Of a stretch of 64,000 nt of DNA, positions 36,300-45,829 are shown in pieces. The notes under the pieces were generated by a model. The model searched no databases and was not told the origin of the DNA. It saw only the letters and a program-made list of their open reading frames with translations. Position numbers and translations under genes: made by a program. The stretch comes from JAHKLT01 sp046197865 (GTDB lineage: Archaea > Methanobacteriota > Methanobacteria > Methanobacteriales > Methanobacteriaceae), in NCBI RefSeq assembly GCF_046197865.1, contig NZ_CP166990.1, forward strand, positions 1,674,001 to 1,738,000, given 5' to 3'. Position 1 is the first letter of the stretch; each line of letters starts with the position of its first letter.

Positions 36300-36332
36300 C
36301 TATGATTTGAAATCAAAACCAGGTAATCATAG
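36300..36332 (+). promoter_or_regulatory. Leader hairpin of miniprotein copy 2
   Basis: Perfect 8-bp stem (CTATGATT / AATCATAG) with a 17-nt loop, ending 25 nt before the ATG. It occupies the same position as the hairpin before miniprotein copy 1 although the sequences differ. The preceding part of the 341-nt gap (36016-36299) shows the ribosomal-operon T-rich terminator and AT-rich sequence only. Confidence 0.5.
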
Positions 36333-36356
36333 ACAAGTTAAAGGAGAGTGATAATT

Positions 36357-36437
36357 ATGAGTGACCTAATTAAAAAAGGGCTTGAATATGTCCTTATAGG
36401 TCTTGTTATTCTAATTATTGGAATAGCTCTGAATTAA
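36357..36437 (+). CDS. 26-residue single-membrane-span miniprotein, copy 2
   Basis: 27 codons from ATG to TAA. It begins MSDLIKKGLEYVLIG and ends IALN. AAGGAGAGTGAT upstream is a strong ribosome-binding site. 17 of 26 residues are identical to copy 1 at 8585-8665, the polar N-terminus (MSDL, KKG, EY) and the last LN being conserved and the membrane part varying among Ile, Leu, Val, Ala and Gly. Conservation at protein level with divergent flanks indicates selection on the peptide. No complementary RNA like that of copy 1 is visible nearby; the tnpB element starts about 100 nt downstream. Function unknown. Confidence 0.7.
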   Translation: MSDLIKKGLEYVLIGLVILIIGIALN

Positions 36438-36539
36438 CAATCAAATGATTATTAAAAGTTTTTATATTTTTTAGGATATGGAAATATCTATTTTTGAGAC
36501 TGTCCAATAATTATTTTTTTTATTTTATGTTTAAAATTT

Positions 36540-37784
36540 TTATTGGTTTTTCTTGTTTAGATGGTTCTTATGAACTATAGTGGCGCAAGCTTGAATTCCC
36601 GTTTCTCCAACGGTACATATTTTTTTGTGTCCTTTTTGTAGGATGTTTTTAGCTGCATTGATGTCTCTGTCGTGTGTTGTTTTGCATTTGTCGCAGATCC
36701 ATGTTCTATCAGCTAGTTTTAGTTTTTGGTTGGTGTGTCCGCATTTGTGGCATTTTTTAGAAGTATTTCTGGGATCAACTTCTATTATTTGTTTTCCATA
36801 CCATTCGGCTTTGTATTTTAGTTGTCTTTTGATTTCATGCCATGCAGAGTGTCCAATGTTTTTGGATAGTGTGGATTTATTCTTCTCACCCCAGGGTGTT
36901 CTTTTCATCAAATTACGAGATTTAATGTTTTCGATCACGATTTCATCGTATTTTTTTATTAATTTTGTGGTTATTTTATGTATGTAATCTTTTCTCGTGT
37001 TTTTCATCTTCAAATGAGCTTCTTGTATTCTTTTTTTATTTTTCATCCAATTGTTACTGTTTTTTATTTTACGGGATAGTTTTCTTTGTTCTTTTTGTAT
37101 TTTGTTTTCTAATTTTTGTAGTTGAAGTTTGGCTTTCACTTCACCATTAGATAATGTTAAAAGATTTTTAATCCCTAAATCCACACCAACACTTTTATTT
37201 GTCTTTTTAAATTCAGTAACAATCGAATCTTTATAATTTATAATTGCAAACCACTTATCACCCACATGTGATATCGTTACTGATAGTATTTTGCCTGTAA
37301 TCTTACGTAAACCTTTACATTTTATCCACCCATATTTAGCAATTTTTAATTTATTTTTACTATTTTTAACATTGTTATTGTTTATTATTCTAAATGATAA
37401 TTTATCATCATGTTTTTTACTTTTAAAGTAAGGGAAATTAGATCTTCCACTGAAGTAGTTTTTCATAGCTTGAATAAGATTATTAAAAGCGGATTGCAAA
37501 CTAGTAGATTCCACATCATACAAAAAACCATAATTAACATTCCTCTTAAGATTAGTAAGCTTCATATTACAATACTTACGATTATTAAGATTAACAAGAC
37601 CAGTATGATATTGTTTAGCAATTTTATAATCATAAATCATATCACTAAGAATATGATTATAAACCAACCTCACACAACCAATATTCTGCTTAAATAAATC
37701 TTCTTGTTCATCATCAGGATAAATACGCACTTTAACACTACGATTAACCTCCTTAAAATTCAAAACACCATCCAAACAAAACAT
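36540..37784 (-). CDS. tnpB: IS200/IS605-type TnpB (RNA-guided nuclease family), apparently intact
   Basis: 414 residues. The RuvC residues are all present: Asp202 in SVGVDLGIKN, Glu285 in EIVIENIKSRN and Asp374 in THDRDINAAKN. The zinc ribbon is CHKCGH (345/348) and CDKC (364/367). The N-terminal helix-turn-helix/REC-like part begins SVKVRIYPDDEQEDLFKQNIGCVRLVYNHIL. TnpB proteins are RNA-guided DNA nucleases using an omega-RNA made from the 3' end of the gene and the right end. No tnpA is adjacent, so this is a lone tnpB (IS1341-like) element. The start may lie slightly inside the first 14 codons. Confidence 0.92.
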   Translation of the reverse strand: MFCLDGVLNFKEVNRSVKVRIYPDDEQEDLFKQNIGCVRLVYNHILSDMIYDYKIAKQYHTGLVNLNNRKYCNMKLTNLKRNVNYGFLYDVESTSLQSAFNNLIQAMKNYFSGRSNFPYFKSKKHDDKLSFRIINNNNVKNSKNKLKIAKYGWIKCKGLRKITGKILSVTISHVGDKWFAIINYKDSIVTEFKKTNKSVGVDLGIKNLLTLSNGEVKAKLQLQKLENKIQKEQRKLSRKIKNSNNWMKNKKRIQEAHLKMKNTRKDYIHKITTKLIKKYDEIVIENIKSRNLMKRTPWGEKNKSTLSKNIGHSAWHEIKRQLKYKAEWYGKQIIEVDPRNTSKKCHKCGHTNQKLKLADRTWICDKCKTTHDRDINAAKNILQKGHKKICTVGETGIQACATIVHKNHLNKKNQ

Positions 37785-38295
37785 TAAAAAACTCCTATTT
37801 TATTATCACTTATTTTAATAGTAAAATCCATATAAACAAATTCATACTAATTAATTTAGTAATTAACACTATATAAATACTTTGTTAGATAAAAAAACAA
37901 TAATAAACTAATAAAACAATAATTCTAAATGAATACAAAAATCAAAAATAAAAACAACATGATGAAACAGTGAAAAAAAAGTTTAATGAAAAAAAAATAA
38001 TTCAATATAAAACATTGAAAAAAAGATCAAAGTCATGAAAAAAGGCTGTTTTTAAACAAAAATTAGAAAATTAAATACTAACAAAAAATTAAAGTTTAAA
38101 AATTTTCCAAAAAAAATTAATTACTGAACACTCTCTTTTTAAAATTTTTCTTTAAATTATAAAATGAAATGAGAATTAATCCTAATTTTTCCTTCGAAAT
38201 CGTTTTCAATCAATATTGAATCCATGATGATAAATTGAACTACATAAAATAAAATATTTATATATTATTTAATATATACTATATTTGGTTTGGCA
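37785..38295. other. AT-rich region upstream of tnpB
   Basis: No gene visible. It presumably includes the left end of the tnpB element, but no terminal hairpin or target-site boundary could be placed. A-rich low-complexity sequence dominates 37900-38110, and a TATA-like block (TATTTAATATATACTATATT) lies at 38267-38286, about 25 nt before the candidate RNA. Confidence 0.5.
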
Positions 38296-38308
38296 TAAGT
38301 AATATATG

Positions 38309-38391
38309 CAGAAAATTCTGTATATTGTTTCTGTAAATAAAGTAGTTATTTCAAATAGCTACTTTACAGAACACTAAAAAACTCTTTTTTT
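38309..38391 (+). ncRNA. Candidate structured RNA upstream of alaS
   Basis: Two stacked structures: a 5-bp hairpin CAGAA/TTCTG (38309-38320) and a long hairpin (38329-38371) built from TTCTGTAA/TTACAGAA, a 4-nt bulge, AGTAG/CTACT and TTATTT/AAATAG. A run of seven T follows (38385-38391). Upstream TATA-like sequence fits a start near 38300. It could be a small RNA or the attenuator of an alaS leader; there is no coding frame. Confidence 0.4.
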
Positions 38392-38471
38392 ATTTAATCA
38401 TTATTTTTCAAATAAAATATTTAACTTAGTTTAAACAAATTTTTAATTAATAATTTATTATAGCTGATAAT

Positions 38472-41180
38472 ATGGCAGAGATATTTAAACAATTAGGATA
38501 TGAAAAATATAAATGTGAAACTTGTGGTGAAGAATTTTGGTCTAAGGTCAAAAGAAACACCTGTGGAGATGCACCTTGTGATGAATATAGCTTTATTGGA
38601 AATCCTGCCACTTCAAAACCTTATGATTTATATGAAATTCAAAAAACTTTTAGAGAATTTTTTAAAAGTGAAGATCATACTCCTATAGATAGATATCCTG
38701 TTTTAGCTAAAAGATGGAGAGATGATGTTTTCTTAGTTGGTGCTTCACTTTATGATTTTCAACCATGGGTTACATCTGGTTTGGTGGAACCTCCAGCTAA
38801 TCCTCTTACAATAGCTCAACCATCAATTCGTTTAAATGATGTTGATAATGTTGGTAGAACAGGTAGACATATGACTTGTTTTACAATGGGTGCACATCAT
38901 GCATTTAATAAAGAAAACAAAGAAATTTATTGGAAAGATGAAACAATCCGATTATGTCATGATTTTATTAAAAGTATAGGTATTGCACCAGAAGAAATCA
39001 CTTATATTGAATCATGGTGGAGTGGTGGAGGAAATGCAGGTCCGTGTTTAGAAGTTTGTGTTCGTGGTGTAGAACTAGCTACTCTTGTATTTATTCAATA
39101 TGAAATAGATGATAATGGAGATAAAAAAGAGATTCCTATTAGGGTAGTTGATACTGGTTATGGATTAGAGCGTTTTGCATGGATTTCACAGGGTACTCCT
39201 ACTGCTTATGATGCATGTTTTGCTCCTGTAATTGAAAAGTTAAAAGAAATTACAAATGTAAATGTAGATGAGAAAATATTATCAGAAAATGCTCAAATAG
39301 CTGGAATGATGGATATTGAAAATTATGCTGATATTAGGGCGTTAAGGGAAAAGGTAGCTGATAAATTAAATATTAGTCATGATGAATTAGTTAAATCTGC
39401 AGAACCTATGGAAGCTATTTATATTATAGCTGATCATACTCGTTGTTTAGCTTTTATGTTAGCTGATGGAATAATACCTTCAAATGTTAAAGAAGGATAT
39501 CTAGCTCGTTTAGTTTTAAGACGTACTATAAGATTTATGAAAGAGCTTGAAATGAAAGAATCTTTAGTTGACATTATGGAAATTCAATTAAATTTCTTAA
39601 ATAAATTTTATCCTGAAATTAAAGAATTCCAAGAACATATTATGAATGTAATTTCACTTGAAGAAGAAAGATATGCTACTACAATCGAAAAAGGAGAAAA
39701 TATTGTAAAACGTAAAATTAAAAAGCTTAAAAAAGAAGGTGTTACATCTTTACCTCTAAGTAATTTAACTGATTTTTATGATGCTCATGGAATTCCTCCT
39801 GAGACAGTTAAAGAAATAGCTGGTAATGATTTTGAAGTGGATATACCTGATAATTTCTTTACATTAGTTGCAAATGAACATGAAGGTGAAAAAGTAGCTA
39901 AAGAAAAAGATTTAAATTTAAATCATGAACCTACAAAGTTATTATTCTATGATGATTTTTTTCAAAAAGAATTTAAAGCTAAAGTATTAGATATTGTTAA
40001 AAAAGATGATGATATAAGTATTGTATTAGATAAAACCGTATTTTATCCTGAAGGAGGTGGTCAACCTTCAGATATTGGTAAAATATCAATTAATGATACA
40101 GAATTTAAAATCAAATATGCTGAGAAGATAAATAACATTGTTTTACATCAATTAGAATCTCCTGATGATATTACAAAAGATACATTAAATGAGATTATTG
40201 GTAAAGAAATTAGTGGAGAAATTGATTGGGATAGGCGAATTACATTAGCTCGTCATCATACAGCTACTCATTTAATTGTAGCTGCAGCAAAAAAAGTTTT
40301 AGGTAATCACATTTGGCAAGCTGGAGCTCAAAAAGGATTGAATCGTTCTCGTATTGATTTATCTCATTATAAACGTATCACTCAAAATGAAATTGATGAG
40401 ATTGAAAGTATAGCTAATTCATATGTTATGGATAATATTCCTGTTAATATCAATTGGTTAAGTAGAGATGAAGCAGAGAAAAAGTATGGTTTTACATTAT
40501 ATCAAGGAGGAGTCGTTCCAGGAAGTGAAATACGCGTAATAAATATTCCTGAGATTGATACACAAGCTTGTGCAGGAACTCATATTCCTCAAACTGGTAA
40601 TATTGGTATGATTAAAATAAATAAAACTGAAAGAGTTCAAGATGGTGTTGAAAGAATTGACTTCTCAGCAGGTTTATCAGCAGTTAGTTCAATGCAAGAA
40701 ACCAATAAGTTCTTACAAAGTAGCTCTGATATATTCAAAGTTACTCCAGATCAATTAGAAAAAACTTGTGATAGATTCTTTAATGAATGGAAAGCACAGA
40801 AAAATGAAATTGATAGTTTAAAATCAGATATTGCTAGTTTAAAAATTAATAGTTTATCTGATGAAATTACAGAACACAATGGATTAAAAGTTATGAAAAC
40901 AGTTATAGATAGTGATTTTAAAGAACTTCAAAAAATAGCTACTGATTTTACAGATAATGAAAAAGCAGATATTGTTTTAATTGGAAATAATGATGGTAAG
41001 ATTCTTGGAGCATCATCTAGTAAAGCTATTGATGCAGGTGTTAAAATTAATGAAATTATAACTGAATCTGCTAAAATTTTAGGTGGTGGAGGAGGAGGAA
41101 GACCTACTCTAGCACAAGGTGCAGGTCCTAAAAAAGATAAAATCACAGAAGCTATAGAATTTGCATATAATTTAATTTAG
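38472..41180 (+). CDS. alaS: Alanyl-tRNA synthetase (archaeal type)
   Basis: 902 residues. N-terminal archaeal zinc-like module (YKCETCGEEFWSKVKRNTCGDAPC), class II aminoacylation core (RPxxR-like AQPSIRLNDVDNVGRTGRHMTCF; GYGLERFAWI), editing domain with RHHTATHLI near 593-601 and CAGTHIPQTG near 700, then the C-Ala domain with a Gly-rich GGGGGGRPTLAQGAG. It charges tRNA-Ala and clears mischarged Ser/Gly. Family length is normal. Confidence 0.98.
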   Translation: MAEIFKQLGYEKYKCETCGEEFWSKVKRNTCGDAPCDEYSFIGNPATSKPYDLYEIQKTFREFFKSEDHTPIDRYPVLAKRWRDDVFLVGASLYDFQPWVTSGLVEPPANPLTIAQPSIRLNDVDNVGRTGRHMTCFTMGAHHAFNKENKEIYWKDETIRLCHDFIKSIGIAPEEITYIESWWSGGGNAGPCLEVCVRGVELATLVFIQYEIDDNGDKKEIPIRVVDTGYGLERFAWISQGTPTAYDACFAPVIEKLKEITNVNVDEKILSENAQIAGMMDIENYADIRALREKVADKLNISHDELVKSAEPMEAIYIIADHTRCLAFMLADGIIPSNVKEGYLARLVLRRTIRFMKELEMKESLVDIMEIQLNFLNKFYPEIKEFQEHIMNVISLEEERYATTIEKGENIVKRKIKKLKKEGVTSLPLSNLTDFYDAHGIPPETVKEIAGNDFEVDIPDNFFTLVANEHEGEKVAKEKDLNLNHEPTKLLFYDDFFQKEFKAKVLDIVKKDDDISIVLDKTVFYPEGGGQPSDIGKISINDTEFKIKYAEKINNIVLHQLESPDDITKDTLNEIIGKEISGEIDWDRRITLARHHTATHLIVAAAKKVLGNHIWQAGAQKGLNRSRIDLSHYKRITQNEIDEIESIANSYVMDNIPVNINWLSRDEAEKKYGFTLYQGGVVPGSEIRVINIPEIDTQACAGTHIPQTGNIGMIKINKTERVQDGVERIDFSAGLSAVSSMQETNKFLQSSSDIFKVTPDQLEKTCDRFFNEWKAQKNEIDSLKSDIASLKINSLSDEITEHNGLKVMKTVIDSDFKELQKIATDFTDNEKADIVLIGNNDGKILGASSSKAIDAGVKINEIITESAKILGGGGGGRPTLAQGAGPKKDKITEAIEFAYNLI

Positions 41181-41189
41181 GTGATAAAT

Positions 41190-42335
41190 TTGGAACATGA
41201 ACTTATAATAGCTCGTTATGGAGAAATAGGTCTTAAAAGTCCTAAAATACGTTCTAAATTTGAGCGTAAATTAGTATCAAATATAAAAGGTACAATAGAT
41301 GCAGAAGTTGATAGAAATCAAGGCAGAATTTATATATTTCCTAAAGATTTTGATGATGCAGTTTCTAAATTAAATAAAGTATTTGGTATAGTGTCCTATT
41401 CACCTGCAGTAATTTGTGAGACAAATTTTGAAGATATTGATAATACACTTGCAAAATATGTAGATGAACTTGAAAGTATGAATTTAATGAATCCTAAAAC
41501 ACGTTTTGCTATTCGTTGTAGAAGAGTAGGAAAACATGATTTTTCCTCTCAAGAATTAGCTGCATATTGTGGAGGAGTTGTAGTTAGAAAATTATCTTGT
41601 CCAGTTGATTTAACAAATCCTGAATTTACAATATATGTTGAAGTAAGAGATAATGAGACATATATATTTCATGAGAAGATTGATGGACCTGGAGGATTAC
41701 CTCTTGGAACTCAGGGAAAAGTTATTTCATTATTATCAAGTGGTATAGATTCTCCAGTAGCTACTTATTTAATGATGAAAAGAGGTTGTGAAGTTGTAGG
41801 TCTTCATTTTGAAAATATTCCATATACAACAGAAAAATCTCTTGAACAATTTGAAACATTAGTTAAAGAATTAGAAACATATTCATCAGGTCAAAAAATT
41901 GAAACACAAATTGTAAAATATGGAGATTACCTAAAAAAATGTAAAGAAGATGCACCTGAGAAGATGACATGTATTTTATGTAAATCAGGAATGTATAAAA
42001 CAGCATCATTACTTGCAAAAGAGATTGGAGCTCAAGCTATTGTTGATGGAAGTAGTGTTGGTCAAGTTGCATCTCAAACTTTGCAAAATATTTTATCTAC
42101 AAGAATTGGTGTTGAGATGCCAATATTAAGTCCTTTAATAGGATTAGATAAAAGAGAAATTGAAGATATAGCTCGTAAAATAGGAACTTTTGAAATATCT
42201 AAAGAAGATGATGGTGGATGTAGTGCTGTTCCAAAATATCCTGAAACAAAAGCAGAAATTTCAAGAGTTATAGAAGCTCAAGAAACTATGAATCAAGAAG
42301 ATGAAATTAAAAAAATTTTTCATAAAATAATTTAA
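41190..42335 (+). CDS. thiI: tRNA 4-thiouridine synthetase ThiI
   Basis: About 381 residues. Ferredoxin-like plus THUMP domain (1-165) and a PP-loop ATPase domain with LLSSGIDSPVATYLMMKRG; CILCKSGMY carries conserved cysteines, and the rhodanese domain of enteric ThiI is absent, as in methanogens. It sulfurates U8 of tRNA. Start: TTG at 41190 is 5 nt from the GGTGAT site, whereas the in-frame GTG at 41181 lies inside that site. It directly follows alaS, probably co-transcribed. Confidence 0.93.
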   Translation: MEHELIIARYGEIGLKSPKIRSKFERKLVSNIKGTIDAEVDRNQGRIYIFPKDFDDAVSKLNKVFGIVSYSPAVICETNFEDIDNTLAKYVDELESMNLMNPKTRFAIRCRRVGKHDFSSQELAAYCGGVVVRKLSCPVDLTNPEFTIYVEVRDNETYIFHEKIDGPGGLPLGTQGKVISLLSSGIDSPVATYLMMKRGCEVVGLHFENIPYTTEKSLEQFETLVKELETYSSGQKIETQIVKYGDYLKKCKEDAPEKMTCILCKSGMYKTASLLAKEIGAQAIVDGSSVGQVASQTLQNILSTRIGVEMPILSPLIGLDKREIEDIARKIGTFEISKEDDGGCSAVPKYPETKAEISRVIEAQETMNQEDEIKKIFHKII

Positions 42336-42506
42336 CTTAATTTCCACCAATAAAAATTAATTTTATATATTAATAAAAGTATAAATTTAATTAATAATAA
42401 TTTTTAAGTTTAATATAAATATTTAATAGATTTTACTTTAAATTTAAATTTTAATTATTTTATAAATTTAATGATTAAATAAATAACAATATAAGAGGTA
42501 TAGAAA

Positions 42507-43613
42507 ATGAAAACAACTGTCAGTGTTATTAAAGCAGATATTGGAAGTGTTTCTGGACATTGTATTGCACACCCAGAACTCATGGAAATTTGTGATGATG
42601 TATTAAACGAAGCTTTAGAATCATCAATATTAGAAGATTATTATATAACCCGTTGTGGTGATGATATAGATTTGATTATGACTCACAGAAGAGGGGAAGA
42701 AGATGAAGAAGTTCATAAAACTGCATATGATGCATTTTTAAAAGCTACTGAAAGAGCACGTGAATTAAAATTATATGGTGCAGGTCAAGATTTATTATCT
42801 GATACTTTCTCTGGTAACATCAAAGGTATGGGTCCTGGAGTTGCAGAAATGGAATTTAAAGAAAGGCCGAGTGATCCTGTAATTGTATACTGCTGTGATA
42901 AAACAGAACCAGGTGCTTTTAACTTACCTATTTACAAAATATTTGCAGATCCATTTAATACCTCTGGATTAGTTATTGATCCTAGCTTACACGATGGTTT
43001 CAAATTTGAAGTATTTGATGTAATGGAACATAAAAAAGTTATTTTAAACTGTCCTGAAGAAATGTATGACTTACTTGCACTTATTGGTTCAACTGGAAGA
43101 TATGTTATTAAAAGAGTTTTCAAAAAGAACGGAGAAATAGCTGCATCAATTAGTACTGAAAGATTAAATTTAATGGCTGGAGAATACATTGGTAAAGATG
43201 ATCCTGTAGCTATTGTAAGAGCTCAGTCTGGTTTTCCTGCTGGAGGAGAATGTGTAGAACCATTTGCATTTCCACATATGGTAAGTGGATGGATGAGAGG
43301 TTCTCATAACGGTCCTATGATGCCTACTTCTGAATTTGAAGCAAATCCTATTAGATTTGATGGTCCTCCTAGAGTTATTGGATTAGGTTTCCAAGTATCT
43401 GATGCTAAATTAATTGGTGTCGGTGATGGTCCTGTAGATTTATTTGATGATCCTGCATTCGATGCTACAAGAGAAGAAGCTTCAAAAATAGCTACTTATA
43501 TTAGAAGACATGGTCCATTCGAACCTCACAGATTGCCATCAGAAGAAATGGAATATACTTCCCTTCCTGGTGTAATGGAAAAACTTGAGAAAAGATTCGA
43601 AGATATGGAATAA
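42507..43613 (+). CDS. fbp: Fructose-1,6-bisphosphate aldolase/phosphatase
   Basis: 368 residues. MKTTVSVIKADIGSVSGHCIAHPEL is the N-terminal signature of the bifunctional archaeal enzyme (type V FBPase), with multiple Mg-binding acidic motifs (GAGQDLLSDTFSGNIKGMGPG; FFNLPIYKIFADPFNTSGL-like segment). It makes fructose-6-phosphate from triose phosphates in one-way gluconeogenesis. GAGGT precedes the ATG. Confidence 0.97.
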   Translation: MKTTVSVIKADIGSVSGHCIAHPELMEICDDVLNEALESSILEDYYITRCGDDIDLIMTHRRGEEDEEVHKTAYDAFLKATERARELKLYGAGQDLLSDTFSGNIKGMGPGVAEMEFKERPSDPVIVYCCDKTEPGAFNLPIYKIFADPFNTSGLVIDPSLHDGFKFEVFDVMEHKKVILNCPEEMYDLLALIGSTGRYVIKRVFKKNGEIAASISTERLNLMAGEYIGKDDPVAIVRAQSGFPAGGECVEPFAFPHMVSGWMRGSHNGPMMPTSEFEANPIRFDGPPRVIGLGFQVSDAKLIGVGDGPVDLFDDPAFDATREEASKIATYIRRHGPFEPHRLPSEEMEYTSLPGVMEKLEKRFEDME

Positions 43614-43734
43614 TTAAAAGAAATATTTTCTTTTATTTTTTTATTTTTTTAACTTTTAAAACTTAATTATTAAGTTTTCATCAATTTTCTTTTTTAAAAA
43701 AAATTGGTATTTAATTTTTAATTTTTGTGATAAT

Positions 43735-44859
43735 ATGTCGTTTTTATCTTTAATAATAAAAAATCCTTTTAGAAGTAAAAGTAGAGCTTTACTTTCTATT
43801 ATAGGAATAGGTATGGGTATAGCAACCATAGTAGCTTTAGGAGCTATTACTGATGGTTTAATAGCTAGTGCTGAAGACACCTTACATGCAGGAGGATCTG
43901 ATTTTACTATTTCAAGTAAAGAACAAGATGCTTCAAATATGGCTTCATTTGGTACTGCTAGTTTTAATGAAACATGGAGAGATAAGATAGCCAATGAGAC
44001 GGGAATTGAGTGGGCCGCAGGTGTTTATGTTGGAATGGCCATAACAGATGATGATCCAATTTTCATATTAATAGGCCTAGATAAGGAATATTATGATATG
44101 ATTGATTTAAAAATAACAGAAGGATCAATTAATAAAAATGATAATGAAATCATCATCGGTAAAATGGCAGCAAATAGTATTAATAAAACTGTAGGTGATG
44201 AAATATCATTAAATGGTGAAAATTATAAAATTACAGGAGTTTTTGAAACAGGTAACCCTAATATGGATATGGGCGGAATAACAAGTTTAAGTACTGTTCA
44301 AGACTTGATGGATGATGAAGGCCAAATTACTTCCATTTATGTTAAAGTAGATCAAGATCAGGATGTTGATGCTATAAGTGAAAAAATAGACAAAAAATAT
44401 GAAGATAATTTAACAACTGTTACATCTTTATCTGATATAGAAATGGTTGGTGAGATGGTAGATATGCTTAATGGAGCATCACTTGCTATTTCAGTTTTAG
44501 CTATTGTTATTGGAGGAGTAGGAATTATAAACACTATGCTTATGTCAGTATTTGAAAGAATTCGTGAAATTGGTGTTTTAAAAGCTGTTGGTTGGTCTAA
44601 TAAAAGAATATTATTTATGATTATTGGAGAATCGATTGTTATAACAATTACCGCAGGAATAATTGGATCAGTTGTTGGAGTAATTGGGGTTGAGTTATTA
44701 ACTTATTTCCAAGTAATGCCAGGAGTTCTTCCAGTTTATACAATTTGGACATTTGCAAAAGCATTTATTGTTGCATTAACCGTTGGAATTATTGGAGGAA
44801 TATATCCTGCAATAAAAGCTACAAATTTACCTCCAACTGAAGCATTAAGATATGAATAG
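43735..44859 (+). CDS. FtsX/MacB-type ABC permease
   Basis: 374 residues with an N-terminal span (ALLSIIGIGMGIATIVALGAI), a large extracytoplasmic domain (about 50-245) and three C-terminal spans ending ATNLPPTEALRYE. Paralogue of the permease at 17357-18499, with which it shares the KNPFR-K-R start and the C-terminus. Followed by its ATPase after 11 nt. Substrate unknown. Confidence 0.93.
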   Translation: MSFLSLIIKNPFRSKSRALLSIIGIGMGIATIVALGAITDGLIASAEDTLHAGGSDFTISSKEQDASNMASFGTASFNETWRDKIANETGIEWAAGVYVGMAITDDDPIFILIGLDKEYYDMIDLKITEGSINKNDNEIIIGKMAANSINKTVGDEISLNGENYKITGVFETGNPNMDMGGITSLSTVQDLMDDEGQITSIYVKVDQDQDVDAISEKIDKKYEDNLTTVTSLSDIEMVGEMVDMLNGASLAISVLAIVIGGVGIINTMLMSVFERIREIGVLKAVGWSNKRILFMIIGESIVITITAGIIGSVVGVIGVELLTYFQVMPGVLPVYTIWTFAKAFIVALTVGIIGGIYPAIKATNLPPTEALRYE

Positions 44860-44870
44860 AGATGATTTAA

Positions 44871-45572
44871 ATGAGTAATATTGTTGAAATTAAAAATTTA
44901 AAGAAAAGCTATGAAAACGGTAATATAAAAGCATTAAATGGAATAAATTTAGATATTAAAGAAGGAGAATTTGTTTCTATTATTGGTCCTTCAGGTTCAG
45001 GTAAATCAACACTATTAAATATGCTTGGTGCACTAGATATTCCAAATAGTGGAGAAATTAAAGTTGCAGGTTATGATTTATCAGATGATAAAAAATTAAA
45101 TGAATTTAGAGGCAAAAAAATTGGTTTTGTCTTCCAACTTCATAATTTAATTCCTAATATTTCTGTTGCTGAGAATGTAGAAATTCCAATGTTTACACAA
45201 GATATTTCATCAAAAGAAATGAGAAAAAGATCTTTACATTTATTAGATCTTGTTGGGCTAAATGATAAAGCAAATATGCTTCCAAATAAATTATCTGGTG
45301 GAGAAAGACAAAGAGTAGCTATAGCTAGATCACTTAGTAATAATCCATCAATAATTTTAGCAGATGAACCTACAGGTTCATTAGATTCAAAAACAAGTAA
45401 TAAAGTTTTAAAACTTTTAACAGATTTACATAAAAAAGAAAATGTTACTTTAATTGTTGTTACACATGATATGAATGTAGCAAAATTAGCAGATAGAGTA
45501 ATAGAAGTTTTAGATGGCGAAATTTTAACAACAACTGATGATTCATTACTTGATAGTGAAATCAAAGTTTAA
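44871..45572 (+). CDS. ABC transporter ATP-binding protein (MacB/LolD type)
   Basis: 233 residues. Walker A IGPSGSGKST, Q-loop VFQLHNL, signature LSGGERQR, Walker B IILADEPTGSLDS and H-loop VTHD are intact. It powers the adjacent FtsX-type permease. Its last 4 nt overlap the convergent DUF357 gene. Confidence 0.94.
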   Translation: MSNIVEIKNLKKSYENGNIKALNGINLDIKEGEFVSIIGPSGSGKSTLLNMLGALDIPNSGEIKVAGYDLSDDKKLNEFRGKKIGFVFQLHNLIPNISVAENVEIPMFTQDISSKEMRKRSLHLLDLVGLNDKANMLPNKLSGGERQRVAIARSLSNNPSIILADEPTGSLDSKTSNKVLKLLTDLHKKENVTLIVVTHDMNVAKLADRVIEVLDGEILTTTDDSLLDSEIKV

Positions 45573-45820
45573 ATTAAACCATAAATCATTCTAAGAGCAT
45601 CGAGTAATCCATGGCTATATTCAATGCACCCAAATGCTGTTCTAAGTTCATTTTGATTTAAATAATACTTAGAATCATTCATATAGTCTAATGCTCTTTT
45701 ATAAACTTCCATTTCTTTTTTATTAAACTCTATATTGTCTACTTCTTTTAAATTATTTTCTAATTTTTCAATATCAATAGCTATTTTTTCTTGTGTTGAA
45801 TATTTATCAGTTGTTTCCAT
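45569..45820 (-). CDS. DUF357-family protein
   Basis: 83 residues, all helical, with a C-terminal ALDYMNDSKYYLNQNELRTAFGCIEYSHGLLDALRM segment typical of archaeal DUF357. Function unknown. It follows the archaetidylinositol-phosphate synthase gene with a 9-nt gap, as is common in methanogens, so the two are likely co-transcribed. Confidence 0.85.
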   Translation of the reverse strand: METTDKYSTQEKIAIDIEKLENNLKEVDNIEFNKKEMEVYKRALDYMNDSKYYLNQNELRTAFGCIEYSHGLLDALRMIYGLI

Positions 45821-45829
45821 TTTAATCCC

